Notes: generated by a model not told the origin, from the sequence alone. A stretch of DNA of 64,000 bases from Phycisphaerales bacterium (GCA_029260395.1 JAJDDJ010000009.1:372001-436000); one strand, 5' to 3'; positions 25,770 through 35,737 are shown, numbered from the stretch's first letter. Program-made: numbers and translations.

Positions 25770-26627
25770 TCAGTCGCTCTTCTTGTCGGGGGCCTTGTAG
25801 AAGAACGGGTTACCGAACAGCAGGCGGTCGATGGCTGCGGCACCAGAGCCCGTACAGAACAGCGCGAGCGAGGACATGAGCAGCGCGAACTGCCACAGGC
25901 CGCCCTGCCACGCTTGGAGATCGAACAGGCCGTGGTTAGGCAGGAACCCGAGCTGCGTCTGGCCGGTCTGGAGGGCGGGTCCGATGGTGGTCAGCCAGAT
26001 CGCGCCGACCATGGTGCCCGCGATGCCCAGCGCGCTGAGGCGCGTCAGCAGGCCCAGAAGCAGCAAGCCGCCCGCGACCAACTCGGTGCCCGCGACGGCC
26101 CACGCGAAGTACACGGGCCACGGGTCGAAGTCCTTTGAGGCATCGACATCGAACCAGAGCGCGATCGTGGGTTCATTGGTTTCGGTGTTCACGCCGGGCC
26201 GCATCGCGTTGTGCAGCATCACCGTTATGTGGTGCAGCGAGCGGGCCTCGACGGGCTCGGTGAACTGGGCGGCCGAATACTGACCCTCCGGCGCGCTCGG
26301 CTGGACGGCTTCCTGAATGTCGTCATCGTTCAGCGGCGGAGGAGGCGAGCCATCGGGCTGACGGTTGTTCGGCCGGAACTCGTCTTGCTCGTCCTGCTCT
26401 GGCTGTTCGTCCTGGACGGCTGCGGGCACGAAGGCGATTGGCTGGAGCGAGGCACCCCCGATGACGGGCTCGACGATGCCGTAGTTGGCGAGCGTGGCCG
26501 CGTCCTGGCCGGAGAAATCAGTCCGGTGGACGACCTTGGCGAGTCCGGCCCACAGGAACGTGACACCCAGGGCCAATCGCAGAAAGAGGGGGGCGGCTCC
26601 AACTGCCAGGGACTCGCGGAGGCTCAT
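25770..26627 (-). CDS. DoxX family membrane protein with long insertion
   Basis: A 285-residue protein with four predicted membrane helices: residues 10-32 (LFLRLALGVTFLWAGLAKVV), about 172-194, 198-218 and 245-270. The first helix with FLWAGLAK is the DoxX signature. Members are small membrane proteins linked to quinone or oxidant handling; a precise role is not known. Between helix 1 and helix 2 sits an extra-membrane insertion of about 135 residues that includes an acidic/Gln stretch (DEQPEQDEQDEF) and a Pro run, where ordinary DoxX proteins have a short loop. ATG 26627 has AAAGGATG upstream. Confidence 0.8.
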   Translation of the reverse strand: MSLRESLAVGAAPLFLRLALGVTFLWAGLAKVVHRTDFSGQDAATLANYGIVEPVIGGASLQPIAFVPAAVQDEQPEQDEQDEFRPNNRQPDGSPPPPLNDDDIQEAVQPSAPEGQYSAAQFTEPVEARSLHHITVMLHNAMRPGVNTETNEPTIALWFDVDASKDFDPWPVYFAWAVAGTELVAGGLLLLGLLTRLSALGIAGTMVGAIWLTTIGPALQTGQTQLGFLPNHGLFDLQAWQGGLWQFALLMSSLALFCTGSGAAAIDRLLFGNPFFYKAPDKKSD

Positions 26628-26896
26628 GGTTCATCCTTTCAGGCCGCGCGACTCGCGGGCCTTTACGCGGAGCGTAGCGGGATTCCCGCGTGGCTCGCAC
26701 GATGTGGTTGTCATCGGCTAGGCCACCGGTCGGGCTGTACGAACGCGTAGGGCTGAGCCCGGGCCTACCAGGAGGGGTGAATGCACCCGTCGCAACACTT
26801 GAGCCGCCCGTACCCGACCAGTGATTCGGAAGCCGTTCACTCGGGTTTCGGGTGGGCCAAGGGTGCGAGAGCCGTAGGATTGGGGGTTGAAGGACC

Positions 26897-26983
<87 letters not shown>

Positions 26984-27283
26984 TTCGAGATGGTTGGTCG
27001 CTCTTCGCTATGGGTTGTTCGATCGGGTAAGCCGCGAGCGGATGGTCGCATGCCTTGGCCTGCTGGCCCTGCCCGATAGCTCACGTTCGACCCTCGATGA
27101 TTGCATTTCGTTCGCATTACCCTTGCCTGCCATCCCGCTTCCTTGTCCAATGAGAAGGGTGCGAGCACAGAAACTGTGCAATCTCCCGTTTGGTGCTGGT
27201 GTCACGGGGTGAAATCTGGTGCAATGGCTTTTACTGGCCCGTCGCGCTCGGCGAGCCCGCATTGCCACGTGGGAGAACACACC

Positions 27284-28621
27284 ATGCGCACACTCGTAAG
27301 CACTACCGCCCTGACGCTCATACTCGCTGCCGGCTTAAGCTCGGCACAAGTCATTACCGTGCCGCCCGACTCGCTGCCGAGCGAGGCGTTCCTCGCGGCC
27401 AACCCCGGCACGATCATCAACGTCGAATCGGGCGGATCGATTTTCCCCGATAACAGCCTGCCGGCGGCGTACAACTTCAGCGGCGCGACGGTCAACATCA
27501 ACTCGGGCGGCGCATCCGGCTTCTTCACCGTCGATTCGTTCGTCGAGAACGTCACCTACAACGTGAATACCGGCAGCGAGCTGACCCGCACGCGCTTTGT
27601 TGGCTCTACCGGCACCACGATCCTCAACATCGAAGGTGGGCTTGCCGAGCGCGGGCTGCGGCTGCTGGGCAACACCGTCTGCACGATGAACTCGGGTGAT
27701 GCGGGCCTGGTTGCGAGTGGGCAAGCCGCGATCATAATTGAAGACACCGCCTCGTTCACCATGAACGGCGGTACGATCGATACGTTCATAGGTTTCAATG
27801 ACACGACGACGTTCACCATGACCGGCGGCACCATCGAGGGTGCGCTGCAAATGAGCGACGAGGCCATCGCGTACGTCTCCGGCGGGTCGACCGGCCGGGA
27901 CGGACTGATGAGGCACATCGGCAACGTCATGAATCTTTCGGGCGGCACACTCGGGCGTGATTTCGTATTCGAGAAGGGCCTCGTTAACATGACCGGCGGG
28001 GCGATGGACGTGAACTGCGCGATCCTCGATACAGCAGGCGTCGATCCGATCTTCAACATGTCGGGCGGTGCGCTCGGCGGCGACTTCCGCGCCTACGGCG
28101 GGACGTTTAATCTCTCGGGTGGGCTCGTTGGCAATGGTTTCCGCCTCGGCAGCGCTAGCGGTGACGGCAGCGGAGTGACCATGAACATCGTCTGCAAGTC
28201 AGCGACGCTCGACGGGGTCCCGATCATGCTTTCGGAGACACCCGCGATTATCACGACCCGCGGCGGGGCGTTCCTCTCGTGCATTCTGCTCGACGACTCG
28301 CTCGTCGGGTTTACGCTCAACGCGTCCACCGTCTTCGGCGAGGACAGGTTCCGCCCCGGTGCAATCCTGACCATCGCGTCCGGGCCGGCCTGCTCTGGCG
28401 ATATCGCTGACGACCTTGGCACGCTTGGCGACGGAGACGGCATGGTCAGCTTCGGTGACTTCCTGGCACTTTTGGGGCTCATCGGGCCCTGTGGTGGCGG
28501 CACCTCAAATCCCGATTGCACCGGCGACATAGCCGACGACTTTGGCGCCCTCGGTGGGGACGGCATGGTCAGCTTCGGTGACTTCCTGGCCCTGCTCGGC
28601 CTGATCGGTACCTGTCCATAG
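27284..28621 (+). CDS. secreted beta-helix-like protein, dockerin-like tail (paralogue 1)
   Basis: A 445-residue exported protein. The signal peptide is 1-22 (LTLILAAGLSSAQ). Residues 45-350 consist of short repeats with recurring SGG, TGGT and NxSGG turns (FTMTGGTIEG, MNLSGGTLGRDF, FNMSGGALGGDF, FNLSGGLVGNGF), the look of a right-handed parallel beta-helix. Residues 370-445 are the tandem GC-type dockerin-like tail; here the linker is GGGTSNPD rather than GGTPG and the first copy reads GDIADDLGTLGDGDG. Function unknown; probably a surface or matrix protein. The start follows GGGAGA. It is 88 bp upstream of a close paralogue with a terminator-like hairpin between them. Confidence 0.85.
   Translation: MRTLVSTTALTLILAAGLSSAQVITVPPDSLPSEAFLAANPGTIINVESGGSIFPDNSLPAAYNFSGATVNINSGGASGFFTVDSFVENVTYNVNTGSELTRTRFVGSTGTTILNIEGGLAERGLRLLGNTVCTMNSGDAGLVASGQAAIIIEDTASFTMNGGTIDTFIGFNDTTTFTMTGGTIEGALQMSDEAIAYVSGGSTGRDGLMRHIGNVMNLSGGTLGRDFVFEKGLVNMTGGAMDVNCAILDTAGVDPIFNMSGGALGGDFRAYGGTFNLSGGLVGNGFRLGSASGDGSGVTMNIVCKSATLDGVPIMLSETPAIITTRGGAFLSCILLDDSLVGFTLNASTVFGEDRFRPGAILTIASGPACSGDIADDLGTLGDGDGMVSFGDFLALLGLIGPCGGGTSNPDCTGDIADDFGALGGDGMVSFGDFLALLGLIGTCP
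28391..28618 (+). repeat. dockerin-like pair, gene 27284
   Basis: Two copies bounded by Cys. The first has an extra residue (GDGDGMVSFGDF) and a longer linker than the standard 73-residue pair; the second ends GTCP. Confidence 0.85.
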
Positions 28622-28628
28622 ATTCGTG

Positions 28629-28654
28629 CCTTGCATGCACAAGCGTGTGCAAGG
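28629..28654 (+). terminator. hairpin between tandem paralogues
   Basis: A 10-bp stem (28629-28638 with 28645-28654, two wobble pairs) lies eight bases after the stop, with GCTTTC following. It suggests that the two paralogues are transcribed separately. Confidence 0.5.
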
Positions 28655-28708
28655 GCTTTCGCTAGCCAGCAGCCGCGGGAGAGTCCGCGAGACCAGAGAG
28701 AAATCACC

Positions 28709-30043
28709 ATGCGCGCAATCGTAAGCACCACCGCACTTTCGCTCTTTCTTTCAGCTGGCACCGTGTCGGCTCAGACCGTCAACATTCCGCCGGACTTCTT
28801 TCCCGCCGAGTCGTTCTTCGCGGCTAACCCGGGCACGATCGTCAACGTCGACTCCGGCGGCGAAATCTCGCCGGACAACATGATGCCCGGCGCCTTCAAC
28901 TTCAATGGCGGCACGGTCAACATCAACTCGGGCGGCGTATCCGGGTTCCCGTTGTTTGACACATTCATCGAGAACGTGACGTACAACGTAAACACCAACG
29001 GCGATCTGACCCGCACCAAGTTTGTCGGTTCCACGGGTACGACAACGGTCAACATCGAAGGCGGCGAGACTATCCGAGGCGTGTGGTTACAAGGAAACAC
29101 AGCAGGCACGCTTAACTCGGGTGACATGGGACGGGTCGCGGGCGGGCAGGCTGCGGTCATCACCGAAGACACCGCCACCTTCACCGTGAACGGCGGCGAT
29201 ATCGACACCTTCATCATCTTTAATGACACAGCCATGTTCTGGCAGACCGGCGGCACGATTGCTGGCTCCATTCAGATGAACGACGACGCAATAGCCAATA
29301 TCTCAGGCGGCTCGTCGGGCACCAACGGGTTCATGAGGGGCGAGGACAACGTCCTCAACATCAGCGGCGGAACGATCGGACGGGACTTCGTCGTCGAGAC
29401 GGGCGTGCTCAACATGTCCGGCGGCGGCATGGATGTGAACTGCGCCATCCTCAACTCGAGTGGAGTTGACCCTGTCTTCAACATGACCGGTGGTGCCCTC
29501 GGCAGCGATTTCCGTGCTTACGACGGAACATTCAACCTCTCGGGCGGTCTCGTCGGTGACGGCTTCCGCCTTGGCAGGCCCACCGGCGACGGCAGCGGCG
29601 TGACCATGAACATCGTCTGCAAATCGGCGACGCTCGATACCGTCCCGTTGATGCTCACGCCAACACCCACAACCATTACCACGCGCGGCGGCGCGTTCCT
29701 CTCGGTCGTTCTTCTCGATGACTCGCTCGTTGGGTTCGATCTCAACGAGGACCTCGTCTTTGGGGAGGATCGCTTCCGTGCAGGTGCCACGCTCACCATC
29801 GCTCTCGAGACCCCGACCGTCTGTGTGGGCGACATCGCCGACGACTTCGGCTCTCTTGGGGGCGACGGGATGGTCAGCTTCGGCGACTTCCTCGCTCTGT
29901 TGGGCCTGATCGGGCCCTGCCCTGGCGGAACACCCGGCTGCACCGGCGACATAGCCGACGATTTTGGCGCCCTCGGTGGGGACGGCATGGTCAGCTTCGG
30001 AGACTTCCTCGCCCTGTTGGGGCTTATCGGGTCCTGCCCGTAA
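28709..30043 (+). CDS. secreted beta-helix-like protein, dockerin-like tail (paralogue 2)
   Basis: A 444-residue paralogue of the preceding gene, alignable over its whole length with almost no gaps (MRAIVSTTALSL versus MRTLVSTTALTL, the same NVNTxxxLTRTxFVGSTGTT block, the same GGxMDVNCAIL block). The signal peptide ends near VSAQ. The body carries the same SGG/TGGT turn repeats and the tail is the standard paired module at 372-444. GAGAG precedes ATG 28709. Such tandem pairs may arise by local duplication. Function unknown; an exported structural or adhesive protein is a guess. Confidence 0.85.
   Translation: MRAIVSTTALSLFLSAGTVSAQTVNIPPDFFPAESFFAANPGTIVNVDSGGEISPDNMMPGAFNFNGGTVNINSGGVSGFPLFDTFIENVTYNVNTNGDLTRTKFVGSTGTTTVNIEGGETIRGVWLQGNTAGTLNSGDMGRVAGGQAAVITEDTATFTVNGGDIDTFIIFNDTAMFWQTGGTIAGSIQMNDDAIANISGGSSGTNGFMRGEDNVLNISGGTIGRDFVVETGVLNMSGGGMDVNCAILNSSGVDPVFNMTGGALGSDFRAYDGTFNLSGGLVGDGFRLGRPTGDGSGVTMNIVCKSATLDTVPLMLTPTPTTITTRGGAFLSVVLLDDSLVGFDLNEDLVFGEDRFRAGATLTIALETPTVCVGDIADDFGSLGGDGMVSFGDFLALLGLIGPCPGGTPGCTGDIADDFGALGGDGMVSFGDFLALLGLIGSCP
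29822..30040 (+). repeat. dockerin-like pair, gene 28709
   Basis: Standard 73-residue pair; first copy GDIADDFGSLGGDG, second GDIADDFGALGGDG, ending GSCP at the stop. Confidence 0.85.
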
Positions 30044-30096
30044 CGCTCCTTCGAGTCGATCAGGACAGAGCCGAGCGTAAGACTAACATACGCCTT

Positions 30097-30125
30097 GCGA
30101 TGCCGTGGCGAGCTTCCGGCATCGC
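30097..30125 (+). terminator. possible terminator after paralogue 2
   Basis: An 8-bp perfect stem (30097-30104 with 30118-30125) with a 13-nt loop, followed by TCGTTTCCT. Position and tail are only moderately convincing. Confidence 0.3.
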
Positions 30126-30294
30126 TCGTTTCCTCGACCCGGGCGGAACCAGCGGGCATTCTTGTCCGGATGCTCTCTGTCGCGGGCGGTTCTCGGCGTT
30201 CGATCGAACGCGGGCCGACTGCAGCATCCGGACCCGCGGTCGGCTGCGCTTTTCCGCGAAGCCGCCCTTAACGAGAGAACAGAGGATTCTTGCC

Positions 30295-32655
30295 ATGATC
30301 AAGACCGATCGCCCAGTTGGCGTAGTGACCGTTGCCCTCCTGCTCGCGGGCTCAGCCGCTCTGGCTGGTCCGACCGATCGCTCGCAGCGGTTCGAGGAGC
30401 CCAACGCTCCATTCTTTGGGCCGATCGTGAGCGGCGTGCCGTTTGCCCTTGAGGGCCCCGGCGATGGCGGCGGCGGTCCGGCCAAAATGGACGATCCGTT
30501 CGACTCCGACAACATGCAGCTGCTCTCGTGGGTCCCTCTCAACAATTTTCCCGGCGGTCACAGCGCGGGCAACGACTGCTGGGGCTACGTCTCGCCGTCG
30601 GGTCGCGAGTACGCGATCATGGGCCTTGAAGCGGGCTTTGGCTTTGTTGAGGTCACCGACCCGTTCAACCCCGTCATCGTCGGCTCGATCAGCGGGCCCT
30701 CCAGCGGATGGCACGACATTAAGGTCATGGGCGAGCACGCGTACGGCGTTTCTGAGGGAGGCGCGGGCATCCAGGTCATCGATCTGAGCAACATCGATAG
30801 CGGTGTAGTGACACTGGTACGCAACCGCCAGCAGAGCGGGCACTCCTCCACCCACAACATCGCGGCCAACACCGATAGCGGGTTCGTCTACCTGACCGGT
30901 GCCAACGTTTCCAACGGCGGGCTGGTAGCGGTCGATGTGACCACCAACCCGGACCTGCCCAACATTGTGGGCTCGTGGAGCTCGTTCTACGTGCACGATG
31001 CGCAGATCGTCAGTTTCACAAGCGGCCCCAACGCGGGCAAGGAAATAGCGTACTGCCTCTCAGGAACGGGCAACGGCTCGGGCAACACAGCCCTGCGCAT
31101 CGTGGATGTCACCAACAAGTCCAACATGTTCACGATCAGCACCATCTCGTGGTCAGGCGCTCGCTACGCACACCAGGGATGGCTGACCGAGGATCGCCGC
31201 TTCTTCTACGTCAACGACGAGCTCGACGAGGGCGACACCGTCGGGGTGACCACCACCCGTATCTTCAACGTCGAGAACCTCGCGAGCCCGAGCTTTGTGG
31301 GCACCGTAACGACCGGCAGGCCCTCGATTGACCACAACCTCTACACCCACGACGGCTACATGTACCAGTCGAACTACCGCTCGGGTCTGCGTGTGTTCGA
31401 TATCGCCAACCCGACCAGCCCCGTGCAGGTCGCGTGGTTTGATACCTTCCCCGGCTCCGATTCGGCGGCGTTCAACGGAGCGTGGAGCAACTACCCGTTC
31501 CTGCCGAGCGGCACGATCATCGTCAGCGACATCGAACGCGGGCTGTTCATGCTCCGCCTTGCGGTCAACCGGCTCGATATCGATCTAGTCGGGTCTGCCC
31601 CGCTCACACTCGAACCCGGCGATGCTTCGAGCATCGAGGCCACTATCACCGAGGTGGGCCTCACGCTCAACCCGTCCACCGTCGAGATGATCGTCACTGA
31701 TGCCGGCGGGACCAGCACCGTCGCGGGCGCCGCGGTCGGTGGCGGCACCTACCACTTCGACTTCGCGGGCCTCGAGTGCTTCGACACGATCTCGTACCAC
31801 ATCGAGGCGCGTGACACCAACGGCTCGCTGTTCCGCTACCCCGCAGCAGGGGCGACCGCTCCGCTGACCTCGCTGGTGGCCAGCAGTCAATCGCAGACCT
31901 TCGCCGACAGCTTCGACACCAACATGGGCTGGACCGTCAGCGACTCGCCCGGACTCACCGACGGCTCATGGACCCGCGGCCAGCCCGTGGGCGGCGGCGA
32001 GCGCGGCGACCCCGCAACCGACTACGACGGCAACGGCTGGGCGCACCTCACGGACAACGCCTCGGGCAACTCCGATGTAGACGGCGGTTCGACCAGCCTC
32101 ATCAGCCCCACATTCGATGCCACCGGTGGTACGCAGGTCTACGCCAACTACGCGATCTGGTATTCCAACAGCTTCGGTGCATCACCCAACGCCGACATAT
32201 TCACTGTCGAAGTCTCTAACAACAACGGCGCTTCGTGGCAGCCTGTGCAGACCATCGGCCCGACCTCGCAGGACGCATGGGCGTACTTCAGCCAGCGGGT
32301 TGACGGCATCGTCACGCCCACCGCCACCATGCAGTTGCGGTTCACGGCGAGCGACCTTGGCGACGGCTCCGTCATCGAGGCCGCGGTCGATGCCGTTAGC
32401 ATCGAGCTGGTCGAGTGCGTGCCGCCCGCCAACTGCCCCGGCGACATCGCCGATGATTTCGGCTCGCTCGGCGCGGATGGCATGGTCAGCTTTGGTGATT
32501 TCCTCGCGCTGCTCGGCCTGATCGGACCTTGCCCCGGCGGAACCCCGGGTTGCACGGGCGACATCGCCGATGACTTTGGCACCCTCGGTGGTGACAGCAT
32601 GGTGAGCTTCGGCGACTTCCTCGCCCTACTCGGTCTCATCGGGCCCTGCCCGTAA
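30295..32655 (+). CDS. choice-of-anchor B family secreted protein, dockerin-like tail
   Basis: A 786-residue exported protein with signal peptide 1-24 (VALLLAGSAALAG). Residues 70-430 match the choice-of-anchor B family: LLSWVPLNNFPGG, NDCWGYVSPSGREYAIMGL, GWHDIKVMGEHAYGVSE, SSTHNIAANTDSGFVYL, FYVHDAQIVSF and IDHNLYTHDGYMYQSNYRS, repeated units consistent with a beta-propeller. Later parts look like beta-sandwich modules, including a carbohydrate-binding-like region (560-710). The standard paired dockerin-like tail occupies 714-786. Choice-of-anchor families are named because the same ectodomain occurs with different sorting signals; here the signal is the dockerin-like pair. ATG 30295 is preceded by AGAGGA. 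Ligand unknown. Confidence 0.85.
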   Translation: MIKTDRPVGVVTVALLLAGSAALAGPTDRSQRFEEPNAPFFGPIVSGVPFALEGPGDGGGGPAKMDDPFDSDNMQLLSWVPLNNFPGGHSAGNDCWGYVSPSGREYAIMGLEAGFGFVEVTDPFNPVIVGSISGPSSGWHDIKVMGEHAYGVSEGGAGIQVIDLSNIDSGVVTLVRNRQQSGHSSTHNIAANTDSGFVYLTGANVSNGGLVAVDVTTNPDLPNIVGSWSSFYVHDAQIVSFTSGPNAGKEIAYCLSGTGNGSGNTALRIVDVTNKSNMFTISTISWSGARYAHQGWLTEDRRFFYVNDELDEGDTVGVTTTRIFNVENLASPSFVGTVTTGRPSIDHNLYTHDGYMYQSNYRSGLRVFDIANPTSPVQVAWFDTFPGSDSAAFNGAWSNYPFLPSGTIIVSDIERGLFMLRLAVNRLDIDLVGSAPLTLEPGDASSIEATITEVGLTLNPSTVEMIVTDAGGTSTVAGAAVGGGTYHFDFAGLECFDTISYHIEARDTNGSLFRYPAAGATAPLTSLVASSQSQTFADSFDTNMGWTVSDSPGLTDGSWTRGQPVGGGERGDPATDYDGNGWAHLTDNASGNSDVDGGSTSLISPTFDATGGTQVYANYAIWYSNSFGASPNADIFTVEVSNNNGASWQPVQTIGPTSQDAWAYFSQRVDGIVTPTATMQLRFTASDLGDGSVIEAAVDAVSIELVECVPPANCPGDIADDFGSLGADGMVSFGDFLALLGLIGPCPGGTPGCTGDIADDFGTLGGDSMVSFGDFLALLGLIGPCP
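32434..32652 (+). repeat. dockerin-like pair, gene 30295
   Basis: Standard 73-residue pair with linker GGTPG; the second copy has GGDSMVSFGDF, the only Gly-to-Ser change in the loop. Confidence 0.85.
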
Positions 32656-32711
32656 TCGGACTTTGGTCCGGCTCGCTGCAACCAGTCGCCACTGGCTGCC
32701 AGACATACACC

Positions 32712-32738
32712 ACACCCGTCAGCAAGACGGGTGTTTTT
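32712..32738 (+). terminator. intrinsic terminator
   Basis: A 9-bp perfect stem (32712-32720 with 32726-32734), loop AGCAA and a run of Ts ending at 32738. It terminates the choice-of-anchor B gene before the propeller gene. Confidence 0.85.
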
Positions 32739-32845
32739 ACGGGTTCATTCTGTCAGCGCCGCGTGGTAGTCTGGTTCGGGGCCGAACAGGTCAGCTCGAG
32801 CCAACGACCAGCCATCGATCAGCCAACGACCAGAGGAGATCCAAC

Positions 32846-35446
32846 ATGCCACGAACTACCAGTCTTGTACTTGCTGCCGGACTTGCAATGGCATCGGCCG
32901 CAGCCGCGACCGATACGCCCGACGGCGACATCCAGATCGAGACCATCGTCCGTTCCGCTTCGGATGTGCCCTATTCGTTGGGCGACCCGTTCGACGTCGT
33001 GCCTGCCAACAAGGCGCTGGCGGGCTTCGTGTTTGGCGGGGGCTCCACCGAGGGCGACGGGCCCAACGGCATCGCGTTCACGCCCGACGGCGCGAGCTTT
33101 GTCATCGCTCACCGCGAGTCGAAAAACCTCGTGATCTGGGACACTGCCACGCTTTCGTTCCTGGGCGGGGTCGACCTGCCCGGCGCGCCCGTATCCATCG
33201 CTATCACGCCCGACGGCACGACCGCGGTCGTCGCACTCGTCGACACCGACAACGCGGCCATCGTCGATCTGGGCACGCTGACCGTGTCGGCGGTCGTCCC
33301 GATCGGTGAGTCCCCGGGGGCGGTGGTCATCATGCCTGCGGGCGATCTTGCTGTTGTCTCCGCAGCGTTCGACAGCGAGCTTGTGGTCATCGATCTGAAT
33401 ACCAATACCGAGGTCCGCCGAATCTCTGACATCGGCTTCAGCCAGACCGTCGCGTTCTCCACGATCTTCCTCCAGCGGCTCTCCTACTCGAGCCCGGTGG
33501 TGGTGGACAACGACCGCATTGTCAACCTCGACCGCTTCAGGCCTAACCCCCAGCCCGACGAGATCCAGTTCATCAACGTGCGCACGGGCGCCGTCAACCG
33601 CATTGTTCCCGCGACAACCGACCCCAACGATATTGATATCTCCGCCGACGGCACGACCGCTGTGGTCGCCCACGCCAACCAGCCCTCGCTGACCGTCATC
33701 GACGTAGCGACCGAGGCGGTGACCGGCGCGGTCGGCCTTCCCGAGAACGCGAACTTTTCCGCGCAGATCGCGGTGAACAACGACGCCACCAAGGCCGCGT
33801 ACACCATCTCGAATGACACGCGGACGATCGACCTCACAACCGGCATCGCCGGACCGACGCTCGGAACCGCCACGCTTAACGATCTCATCACCACGCCCGA
33901 CGGCAACCGCGTTGCTGGCATCGGGTTCCGTGGGACGGTCATCGACCTCAACACCGGCACCAACCTCGGCAACCTCAACCAGGTGGTCTCGACCGATCTG
34001 GGCGCGATGTCGCCCGACGGGTCGCGCATCGTGCAGCTCAGCACCACCTTCGGGGAAGACCTCGTCGTCATCGAGCCCGACGCCACCCCGCAGTTCATCG
34101 ATTCCCGCTTCACCGGGCCCGACTTCGAAGGCGACCGCATGGTCGATACAGCGGTCAGCCCCGACGGCACCAAGGTCGTCGGCCTCAACCGCGTCTCGGG
34201 CAACGCGGTGGTCTACGACGCGGCGACCATGACGGTGCTCGCCCAAGTCGGCGAGGGCCGACGCGCCGACGCGGTGGGCATCTCCCCCGACGGCTCCAAG
34301 GCGGTCATCGCCTACGGAGACAGCTTCTTCGCGGGCGTTATCGATCTCAACACTTTCACGTTCAACACCGTGCCCATGGGCCGCCGCGGCAGCCGGGTGC
34401 TCTTCAGCCCCGACAGCACCTACGCCTACATCCCCGTCGTCGCCGATGGCGACGGCGTTACCCGCATCAACCTCAACACGCTGGCCGTTGAAGGCCCCAA
34501 GCTCACCACCGGCAACATGGTCGGGTTCTTCGGCTACGCCTTCGGCCAGTCCAGCGGCGTGGCGATCAGCCCCGATGGTTCGACCATCGCAGCGGCCGGT
34601 TCGTTCGACGGCCTGGTGTCGTTCATCGATGCCGCGAACTGGACAGACCTCGGCGATGTCTTCGGCGGGACCAACCCGTCGTTCGTCGCGTTCAGCCCGG
34701 ACGGTACCAAGCTCGCCGTCACGACCAACGGCGCCAGCGGCATCGATGCCACCATCGATGTATACGACGTGGCGACCCAGTCATTGACTAGCTCGTACCC
34801 GCTTGTCGGCCAGGCCCTGCCCGGCTTCCCGACCTTCATGGACAACGACCGGGTGCTGCTCGCTCAGGTCGCCAGCGACACCGTCTCGGTCGTGGACGTC
34901 ACCAACGGCGTGCCGGTGGGCGACATCCCCGTGTTCCCGGTCATGATGACCAGCACCACCATCTCCGGTCTGGCGTACGACGCGGCCGCGGACAGGATCT
35001 ATGTGGCATACGGCAACAGCTCAGTGACCATGGGCGGCGCGGTTGGGTTCGAGACCGGTGAAGAAGGCTTCCTCGATGTCTACGACGGGACAACCCTGAG
35101 CTTCATCGAACAGGTCGATCTTCAGCACGGGCCCGGCTACCTCGGCGCGGCTTCCGACTTCTCAGTGCTCGCTACAGGCGCCCCCATCGGCGACGGCGCG
35201 GTGATCGTCACGTTCGCCGACCCCTGCCCAGGCGACATCGCCGACGACTTCGGTTTCCTCGGCAGTGACGGCATGGTGAGCTTCGGCGACTTCCTCGCGC
35301 TGCTCGGCCTCATCGGGCCGTGCCCGGGCGGAACGCCCGGATGCACCGGCGACATCGCCGACGACTTCGGCTTCCTCGGCGGCGACGGCATGGTGAGCTT
35401 CGGCGACTTCCTTGCCCTGCTCGGTCTGATCGGACCCTGTCCGTAA
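32846..35446 (+). CDS. YncE-like beta-propeller secreted protein, dockerin-like tail
   Basis: An 866-residue exported protein; signal peptide 1-21 (LVLAAGLAMASAAAA). Residues 60-760 contain many blade repeats of the YncE/lactonase-like type, marked by FTPDGASFVIAH, ITPDGTTAVVALVD, ISADGTTAVVAH, VSPDGTKVVGL, ISPDGSKAVIAY and FSPDGTKLAVTT, enough for two propellers. The paired dockerin-like tail is at 794-866. Such propellers usually bind ligands or form structural platforms; no catalytic residues are evident. ATG 32846 follows AGAGGAGA. The gene is flanked by terminators on both sides and is probably monocistronic. Confidence 0.87.
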   Translation: MPRTTSLVLAAGLAMASAAAATDTPDGDIQIETIVRSASDVPYSLGDPFDVVPANKALAGFVFGGGSTEGDGPNGIAFTPDGASFVIAHRESKNLVIWDTATLSFLGGVDLPGAPVSIAITPDGTTAVVALVDTDNAAIVDLGTLTVSAVVPIGESPGAVVIMPAGDLAVVSAAFDSELVVIDLNTNTEVRRISDIGFSQTVAFSTIFLQRLSYSSPVVVDNDRIVNLDRFRPNPQPDEIQFINVRTGAVNRIVPATTDPNDIDISADGTTAVVAHANQPSLTVIDVATEAVTGAVGLPENANFSAQIAVNNDATKAAYTISNDTRTIDLTTGIAGPTLGTATLNDLITTPDGNRVAGIGFRGTVIDLNTGTNLGNLNQVVSTDLGAMSPDGSRIVQLSTTFGEDLVVIEPDATPQFIDSRFTGPDFEGDRMVDTAVSPDGTKVVGLNRVSGNAVVYDAATMTVLAQVGEGRRADAVGISPDGSKAVIAYGDSFFAGVIDLNTFTFNTVPMGRRGSRVLFSPDSTYAYIPVVADGDGVTRINLNTLAVEGPKLTTGNMVGFFGYAFGQSSGVAISPDGSTIAAAGSFDGLVSFIDAANWTDLGDVFGGTNPSFVAFSPDGTKLAVTTNGASGIDATIDVYDVATQSLTSSYPLVGQALPGFPTFMDNDRVLLAQVASDTVSVVDVTNGVPVGDIPVFPVMMTSTTISGLAYDAAADRIYVAYGNSSVTMGGAVGFETGEEGFLDVYDGTTLSFIEQVDLQHGPGYLGAASDFSVLATGAPIGDGAVIVTFADPCPGDIADDFGFLGSDGMVSFGDFLALLGLIGPCPGGTPGCTGDIADDFGFLGGDGMVSFGDFLALLGLIGPCP
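35225..35443 (+). repeat. dockerin-like pair, gene 32846
   Basis: Standard 73-residue pair; the DNA is nearly identical, including many third codon positions, to the pair at 39692-39910. Confidence 0.87.
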
Positions 35447-35524
35447 GACGGGCAGTCGGGCGAACGCGAAGGTTGTGCTAACACAGCGCTTGCATCGCAT
35501 CAATAAACCGTGAAGACAAAAGCG

Positions 35525-35549
35525 AACGGCCTGCGGGCCGTTTGTTTTT
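35525..35549 (+). terminator. intrinsic terminator
   Basis: A 7-bp stem AACGGCC/GGCCGTT (35525-35531 with 35536-35542), 4-nt loop, and a T-rich tail. It ends the propeller gene. The rest of 35447-35737 holds only an inverted repeat near 35681-35719 in the leader of the next gene. Confidence 0.75.
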
Positions 35550-35737
35550 ATGCTGCCCAATCAGAGTAAGGCACAGTCGTTATGTCGAGTTCAGAGTGGC
35601 TTGCTTGTTAACAGAAGGCAGAGAGGGAACTGACCCGCGTTGTATGAGGACGAACTTCACACAACCCTGACCCCAATGAAGCGGGATATCGGATAGCGTT
35701 TTGAGATCGCTCAAACCCGCTATTCGGAGACCGCCCC

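Noticed and set aside
27101..27283. N-terminal extension of the 27284 protein
   Set aside because: Would place 61 unrelated residues before a perfect signal peptide with its own ribosome binding site.
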